DNA of 8,326 bases from an uncultured Oscillibacter sp. GTDB taxonomy: Bacteria; Bacillota; Clostridia; Oscillospirales; Oscillospiraceae. The stretch is taken from NCBI GenBank assembly GCA_910586735.1, contig CAJUJW010000090.1, positions 1 to 8,326 of the forward strand. The letters are read 5' to 3'. The notes beneath the pieces were generated by a model. The model was not told the origin of the DNA. It saw only the letters and a program-made list of their open reading frames with translations, and did not search any database. This document shows, piece after piece, positions 4,899 through 8,326 of the stretch. Positions within the stretch are counted from its first letter, which is position 1. Each line of letters opens with the position of its first letter. A program made the position numbers and the translations under genes.

Positions 4899-6021
4899 CT
4901 ACATCCTGACCGCCGAATCGGTCACCGAGGGCCATCCGGACAAGCTGTGCGACGCCATCGCCGACCGCGTTCTGGACGCCTGTTTGAAGCATGATCCCGC
5001 CGCCCATGTGGCCTGCGAGGCCATGGCCACGGCGGGAAAAATAATTGTCGCCGGGGAGATTACCGCCCGGCGGCTGCCGGATATCCCCGCCATCGTCTGC
5101 CGGACGGTGCGGGAAACCGGCTATTCCTGTGATTATGAGGTGGAGGCCGTCACCCATGACCAGAGCGGGGACATCGCCGGGGCTGTGAGCGGCTCCAGTG
5201 AAATGGGGGCTGGCGACCAAGGTGTCATGTACGGCTTCGCCTGTACGGAAACGCTCCAGCTCCTCCCCCTGCCCGTGGTGCTTGCCCACCGGCTGACGCT
5301 GACACTCACCAACGCCCGCAAGCTGGGGACCATCCAGGGCCTCGGTCCGGACGGCAAGGCCCAGGTATCCGTGGAATACCGAAAGGGCAGGCCCGAGCGA
5401 ATCGCCGCTGTGGTGGTTTCCTGCCAGCACGATGAGGAGAAGAATCTGGAGGAGCTTCGGAAGGAGGTCACCCGCCACGTCATCGTCCCCGCCCTGCGGG
5501 ACCTCTACCCCGACCACGAAACGGAGGTCCTCATCAACCCTTCCGGGCGCTTCGTCCTGGGCGGCTTTGAGGCGGACACCGGCCTGACGGGCCGGAAGCT
5601 GATGGTGGACACCTACGGCGGCCTCGTCCCCCACGGTGGCGGGGCCCTCTCCGGAAAGGACGCCTCCAAGGTGGACCGGAGCGGGACCTACATGGCCCGG
5701 TACGTCGCCAAGAACATCGTCGCCGCCGGTCTGGCGGAACGCTGCACCGTCGGCCTCGCCTACGCCATCGGCAGGGCGGAGCCGGTGGCCGTGGACATTG
5801 ACCTCCATGAGACCGGACGATACCCGGAGGCGGTTCTGGAACAGGCAGTCCGGCAGGTGTTCGACCTGACTCCCGGCGGTATCATCCGGGCCCTTGGGCT
5901 GGATCGTCCCATCTTCGCCCGCTATTGCAATTACGGGCATTTCACCCACCAGGACGCTCCCTGGGAGCAGACGAACCGGGCCGCCGCCCTGGCGAAAGCC
6001 TGTGAAAGGGAGGCGCGATGA
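4888..6021 (+). CDS. metK: S-adenosylmethionine synthetase (methionine adenosyltransferase)
   Basis: A 377-residue cytoplasmic enzyme that makes S-adenosylmethionine from methionine and ATP. It is close to the usual bacterial length (about 380-400). All main signatures are present: SVTEGHPDKLCDAIAD (11-26, with His16 and Asp18), the GAGDQG hexapeptide (107-112), PDGKAQV (154-160), NPSGRFVLGG (217-226), TGRK (234-237), the glycine-rich GGGALSGKD (250-258) followed by KVDRS, and a C-terminal YGHF segment. It looks catalytically intact. The start at 4888 fits the family N-terminus and has GAGGAAAG five bases upstream; a longer reading would run into the DUF3846 gene. Its place inside a mobile-element operon suggests a second copy beside the host's own. 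Plausible uses are SAM supply for the methyltransferase upstream or a metabolic benefit. The GGFEADTGLTGRK segment differs from the common GGPQGDAGLTGRK, a sign of a divergent lineage. Confidence 0.95.
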   Translation: MRDNYILTAESVTEGHPDKLCDAIADRVLDACLKHDPAAHVACEAMATAGKIIVAGEITARRLPDIPAIVCRTVRETGYSCDYEVEAVTHDQSGDIAGAVSGSSEMGAGDQGVMYGFACTETLQLLPLPVVLAHRLTLTLTNARKLGTIQGLGPDGKAQVSVEYRKGRPERIAAVVVSCQHDEEKNLEELRKEVTRHVIVPALRDLYPDHETEVLINPSGRFVLGGFEADTGLTGRKLMVDTYGGLVPHGGGALSGKDASKVDRSGTYMARYVAKNIVAAGLAERCTVGLAYAIGRAEPVAVDIDLHETGRYPEAVLEQAVRQVFDLTPGGIIRALGLDRPIFARYCNYGHFTHQDAPWEQTNRAAALAKACEREAR

Positions 6022-6656
6022 ACGGCGATACCCCCGTCAATGTATTTGGTGTTCTGGCTTTCCCGAACGAGGCGGACGGCGGGTTAGTCCGCTTCATCGA
6101 CAGCGATTACAACACCCTCTTCCATGTGCCGGACGGCGAAAACATCATCCTCACCACCTTCGGAGACGACCGGAGAATCCTCCCCTGCCGGTACATTGAC
6201 GCCACCCACGCCCGGATCGGCGGCGAAACCTTCCACATCTGCCAATTCGCTGAAGTCCAGGAGCGGAACGGGGCTGTTTATGCTCCCGAGCATCCCAAAG
6301 AGAGTGACGTCTGCGACACCTACACCATCTACCAGATCAAGGACACCAGAGCGGCGCCCTATGCCTTCATGCCCTACGCGCAGGCGAAAGTCAAGCTGCG
6401 GATGTCCCATTACCAGCGGGCTTACCGGGGCGTTCTGGCGCCCAAGGCCACTTTGGATGATTTATATCTCAAGCACAATCAGGACAATCGTCCCTTCGGG
6501 CAGCAAATGCATTCTCTGTCCATGAGCGATGTAATTGTGCTGAACCGGGGCGGGGAGAAAAAAGCCTATTATGTGGACACGGTGGGCTTCCAGGAGGCAA
6601 AGCGGTTCCTGAACCCGCCGGTTCGGAAGCGGAAGCCGCCCACGCAGGAGCGCTGA
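6018..6656 (+). CDS. YodL-domain protein with an unknown N-terminal domain
   Basis: A 212-residue protein with two parts. Residues about 8-88 are a beta-rich region (FIDSDYNTLFHVPDGENI, CRYIDATHARIGGETFHICQ) seen with several mobile-element proteins but without known function. Residues about 101-198 match the YodL-like pattern: TYTIYQIKDT, YAFMPYAQAKVKL, YRGVLAPKATLDDLYLKHN, GHSLS-like HSLSMSDVIVLN, and KKAYYVDTVGFQE. YodL domains occur widely in Firmicutes conjugative elements; no biochemical activity is known to me. The start overlaps the SAM synthetase stop as ATGA, with AAAGGGAGG four bases upstream. The C-terminus is basic (VRKRKPPTQER) and includes the next gene's ribosome-binding site. 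The domain is likely a protein-interaction or regulatory module of the element. Confidence 0.82.
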   Translation: MNGDTPVNVFGVLAFPNEADGGLVRFIDSDYNTLFHVPDGENIILTTFGDDRRILPCRYIDATHARIGGETFHICQFAEVQERNGAVYAPEHPKESDVCDTYTIYQIKDTRAAPYAFMPYAQAKVKLRMSHYQRAYRGVLAPKATLDDLYLKHNQDNRPFGQQMHSLSMSDVIVLNRGGEKKAYYVDTVGFQEAKRFLNPPVRKRKPPTQER

Positions 6657-6657
6657 T

Positions 6658-7407
6658 ATGGAACGGCCTAAATTTATTGCCTCCTGCTCCTTCGGGAAGG
6701 ATTCCATGGCAACCGTGCTGCTGGCCAAGGCCCACGGGGAACCGCTGGACGAGGCGGTATACTGCGAAGTCATGTTTGACAAGGACATCTCCGGCGAAGT
6801 GCCGGAGCATCGGGACTTCATCTACGAAACCGCCATCCCCGCCCTGGAGCGGAGGGGTGTCAAGGTAATCGTCCTTCGAGCTCAGAAGACCTATGTGGAC
6901 CTGTTCACCGGCAGGATCACCCGCGGCCCGAAGAAGGGCATGGTGCGCTCCTTCCCCCTGTGCGGGAAGTGCGCCGTCCAGCGGGACTGCAAGGTCCGGC
7001 CCATTGAGCGGTATCAGAAAAGCCTGCCCCCTGGGACCGTTCAATATGTGGGCATCGCGCGGGATGAGCAGGACCGGCTGTTGCGATTGGAAAATGGCAG
7101 GCAGATTTCGCTGTTGGAAAAGTACGGCTTTACAGAAAAAGACGCCTGGGAGCTCTGCAATCGCGCGGGGCTCCTTTCGCCTGTCTATGAATTCACCGAC
7201 CGGGGTGGCTGCTGGTTCTGCCCCAACGCCAAGCGGGCGGAGCTGCGCCACCTCTACGACCACCACCCGGACCTGTGGGCCAGGATGCTGGAACTCCAGG
7301 CCATTCCTGGAAAGGCGACAGAAAAATTCAACCGCACTCAGCGCTTCTCGGACATCGACGCCCTCTTCCGGCAGGAAGATCAGGACGCGCTTCGGAGCGC
7401 CGCATGA
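6658..7407 (+). CDS. PAPS reductase-like PP-loop ATP pyrophosphatase
   Basis: A 249-residue member of the adenine-nucleotide alpha-hydrolase superfamily. The PP-loop SFGKDS lies at residues 11-16, the site where these enzymes bind ATP and release pyrophosphate to adenylate or thiolate a substrate. Cys102, Cys105 and Cys111 (CGKCAVQRDC) plus Cys185 and Cys188 (CWFC) make a likely metal site, zinc or an iron-sulfur cluster. The reductase motif ECGLH of true assimilatory PAPS reductases is absent, so sulfate reduction is unlikely. Mobile-element and phage proteins of this branch are usually labelled 'phosphoadenosine phosphosulfate reductase family' with unknown substrate. It starts one base after the YodL gene's stop, with CAGGAG seven bases before the ATG, and its TGA overlaps an ATG (7404) of the next frame. 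DndC is a relative, but no other dnd gene is present. Confidence 0.85.
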   Translation: MERPKFIASCSFGKDSMATVLLAKAHGEPLDEAVYCEVMFDKDISGEVPEHRDFIYETAIPALERRGVKVIVLRAQKTYVDLFTGRITRGPKKGMVRSFPLCGKCAVQRDCKVRPIERYQKSLPPGTVQYVGIARDEQDRLLRLENGRQISLLEKYGFTEKDAWELCNRAGLLSPVYEFTDRGGCWFCPNAKRAELRHLYDHHPDLWARMLELQAIPGKATEKFNRTQRFSDIDALFRQEDQDALRSAA

Positions 7408-7424
7408 AGTACAAGACAATAGTT

Positions 7425-7439
7425 CGGGGAGGTTCTATG
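7425..7439 (+). promoter_or_regulatory. Ribosome-binding site deciding the start of the last gene
   Basis: GGGGAGG (7425-7431) lies five bases before ATG 7437. It favours that start over ATG 7404, which overlaps the previous stop as ATGA but lies within the coding end of that gene. Confidence 0.6.
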
Positions 7440-8219
7440 AAAAGAGAAGAATTTGAACGCCAGCTCCAGCAGTTGGTCCCCCGCCTGGATGGCAAAACGA
7501 CGGAGGCGTGGTACCGTTACGGCCTGGAAATGTGCGATGAGTTTTCCTACGACTTTTTAGAAGCGATGATGACGTCCTTCGGTTTTCTCAAAAACAATTT
7601 CCTGCCTGAAACTGTACAGGATGTTTACGGAGCCATTTCCTGCGGCACACTTCTGCCCTCCGAGATGGCAGCCGCCGCCGTTTACATGCAAAACGGCAGC
7701 ACAGCAACGCAGATAGCCAGGCTTACCGATCAGGGCCGCCTGATGTGCTTCCACACGCCGAGGTCAGCGGGCGAAAACAGTCCCCTGGCCCTGCTCTCTG
7801 TTCACGAGAACGGGAAACTGAAATCCTTCTACACCGTGGACTTCGGCAGCTTCCATCCGGAAAAAACCCTGCTGCGGGCCCGGGCCTTTGCCAAGGAGCA
7901 CGCAATACCTGTAACCAACGCCGTCGCGCTGTTATGGAACGACAAGAAGTCCTGCCCCGCCAAGACGGACGATTCCTCTCACCGGCTGTTTATAGGCAGC
8001 GATCCGGAAATGACCCAGGCGATGACTATGATTTTCAAGACCTGCCCTGCCGTCGCCGCCCACATTACTTTTTGGGTGGAGGAAAACCGTGTCCAGACAG
8101 AATACAACCCCCTCTGGCGGGAGCTGGCGGAGCGGCGGTTTACGGAGGCGTTCCGCCAGGGCAAGCCGCTTCGCCGGAAAAGGGACCCCAAAAGACGGGA
8201 AAAGCCGAAGGACAGGTAG
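7437..8219 (+). CDS. Hypothetical protein, 260 residues, with strongly basic C-terminus
   Basis: No family recognised. From ATG 7437 the protein begins MKREEFERQLQQLVPRLDG, a helical region, followed by an aromatic and acidic helix (WYRYGLEMCDEFSYDFLEAM). A middle part follows with DVYGAISCGTLLPSEMAAAAVYM and a strand-rich section (PLALLSVHENGKLKSFYTVDF). The C-terminal third has FIGSDPEMTQAMTMIFKTC and HITFWVEENRVQTEYNPLW. The last 25 residues are almost all basic (RRKRDPKRREKPKDR), possibly for nucleic-acid contact. There is no signal peptide, membrane segment or catalytic motif that I can name. The alternative start at 7404 adds 11 residues and overlaps the PP-loop gene's stop as ATGA. Codon use and GC resemble its neighbours. 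As the last gene of the run it belongs with them by position only. Confidence 0.8.
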   Translation: MKREEFERQLQQLVPRLDGKTTEAWYRYGLEMCDEFSYDFLEAMMTSFGFLKNNFLPETVQDVYGAISCGTLLPSEMAAAAVYMQNGSTATQIARLTDQGRLMCFHTPRSAGENSPLALLSVHENGKLKSFYTVDFGSFHPEKTLLRARAFAKEHAIPVTNAVALLWNDKKSCPAKTDDSSHRLFIGSDPEMTQAMTMIFKTCPAVAAHITFWVEENRVQTEYNPLWRELAERRFTEAFRQGKPLRRKRDPKRREKPKDR

Positions 8220-8270
8220 CCCGCCCCTGTTGATTTTGCCGGGTTTCCGCCTGTTTCTTTGTGGAGTATC

Positions 8271-8326
8271 ATGATAGCCTTTTCATCACAAAAATGGTAT
8301 CGTTTGGGGCTGACCCAAAGCAAAAC
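8271..8326 (+). CDS. Possible start of a further gene, cut by the window edge
   Basis: After the last clear stop (8219) there is an ATG at 8271 with GGAG (8263-8266) four bases upstream, and its frame stays open for 18 codons to the window end. The short peptide (MIAFSSQKWYRLGLTQ) matches nothing I know. The ATG lies inside the palindrome TATCATGATA (8267-8276). The evidence is weak, and the stretch 8220-8270 shows no other feature. Confidence 0.25.
   Translation, partial: MIAFSSQKWYRLGLTQSK
8303..8319. repeat. Short inverted repeat near the right edge
   Basis: TTTGGG, a five-base loop, then CCCAAA. No T-run follows on the plus strand, so it is not a convincing terminator. It may be chance. 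Confidence 0.25.

Larger units (their letters stand above)
2..8219 (+). other. Single compact operon of a putative conjugative element or plasmid
   Basis: Ten clear plus-strand genes follow one another with overlaps of 4-20 bases or gaps of at most 29 bases. Nearly every start codon sits in the end of the preceding gene. No promoter or terminator is visible inside. Partition genes, an orphan methyltransferase, DUF3846 and YodL point to a Firmicutes mobile element. No transfer or integration gene is in view, so the element type stays open. Confidence 0.65.

Noticed and set aside
4753..5949. 398-codon antisense open frame over the SAM synthetase gene
   Set aside because: It mirrors a GC-rich gene with strong third-position bias, has low-complexity composition and no recognisable motif; the plus-strand gene is certain.
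6658..7407. Assimilatory sulfate reduction or a DndC phosphorothioation system
   Set aside because: The ECGLH motif of PAPS reductase is missing, and no cysteine desulfurase, dndB/D/E or other sulfur genes are nearby.
6469..7419. 316-codon antisense open frame over the PP-loop gene
   Set aside because: Same mirror effect of high GC; the composition is not protein-like and the plus-strand gene has clear motifs.
8303..8319. Rho-independent terminator after the last gene
   Set aside because: The stem is only six base pairs and no T-run follows on the plus strand.
1..8326. CRISPR array, tRNA or rRNA genes, insertion sequence, centromere repeats
   Set aside because: No regularly spaced repeats, cloverleaf, transposase or direct-repeat array was seen; nearly all bases are coding.

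Overview
The window is one tightly packed, plus-strand gene array from a GC-rich (about 60% by eye) Gram-positive bacterium, most likely a gut Clostridia/Oscillospiraceae-type Firmicute. The reasons are strong AGGAGG-like ribosome-binding sites, ATGA start/stop overlaps, and protein families (DUF3846, YodL, small unknowns) typical of large Firmicutes conjugative elements and plasmids. The host and element type are inferred. No integrase, relaxase or element end lies inside the window.

Layout: (1) 2-755, the 3' end of a ParM-like segregation actin followed by a small ParR-like protein. (2) 736-1911, a complete C5-cytosine DNA methyltransferase. Inside it, in another frame of the same strand, is a long ORF (833-1369) whose translation looks like a real phage-type protein. 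(3) 1908-3666, a cassette of an amidoligase, an 83-residue unknown protein and a gamma-glutamylcyclotransferase-like enzyme. (4) 3656-4898, an unknown 129-residue protein and a two-domain protein ending in DUF3846. (5) 4888-6021, a complete S-adenosylmethionine synthetase. (6) 6018-6656, a YodL-domain protein. (7) 6658-7407, a PAPS-reductase-like PP-loop enzyme with five cysteines. (8) 7437-8219, an unrecognised 260-residue protein. The last 107 bases hold only a possible gene start and small inverted repeats.

The genes overlap or are separated by at most about 30 bases, so a single long transcript with translational coupling is likely. No internal promoter or terminator is visible. Partition genes plus a self-modifying methyltransferase suit a mobile element. 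The SAM synthetase could supply the methyltransferase. The amidoligase/cyclotransferase pair could make and break a gamma-glutamyl-type or other amide bond, and the PP-loop protein could adenylate or thiolate a substrate. How these activities connect is inference.

The two observations most worth following are the overprinted reading frame inside the methyltransferase and the amidoligase cassette with its nearby SAM and PP-loop enzymes.
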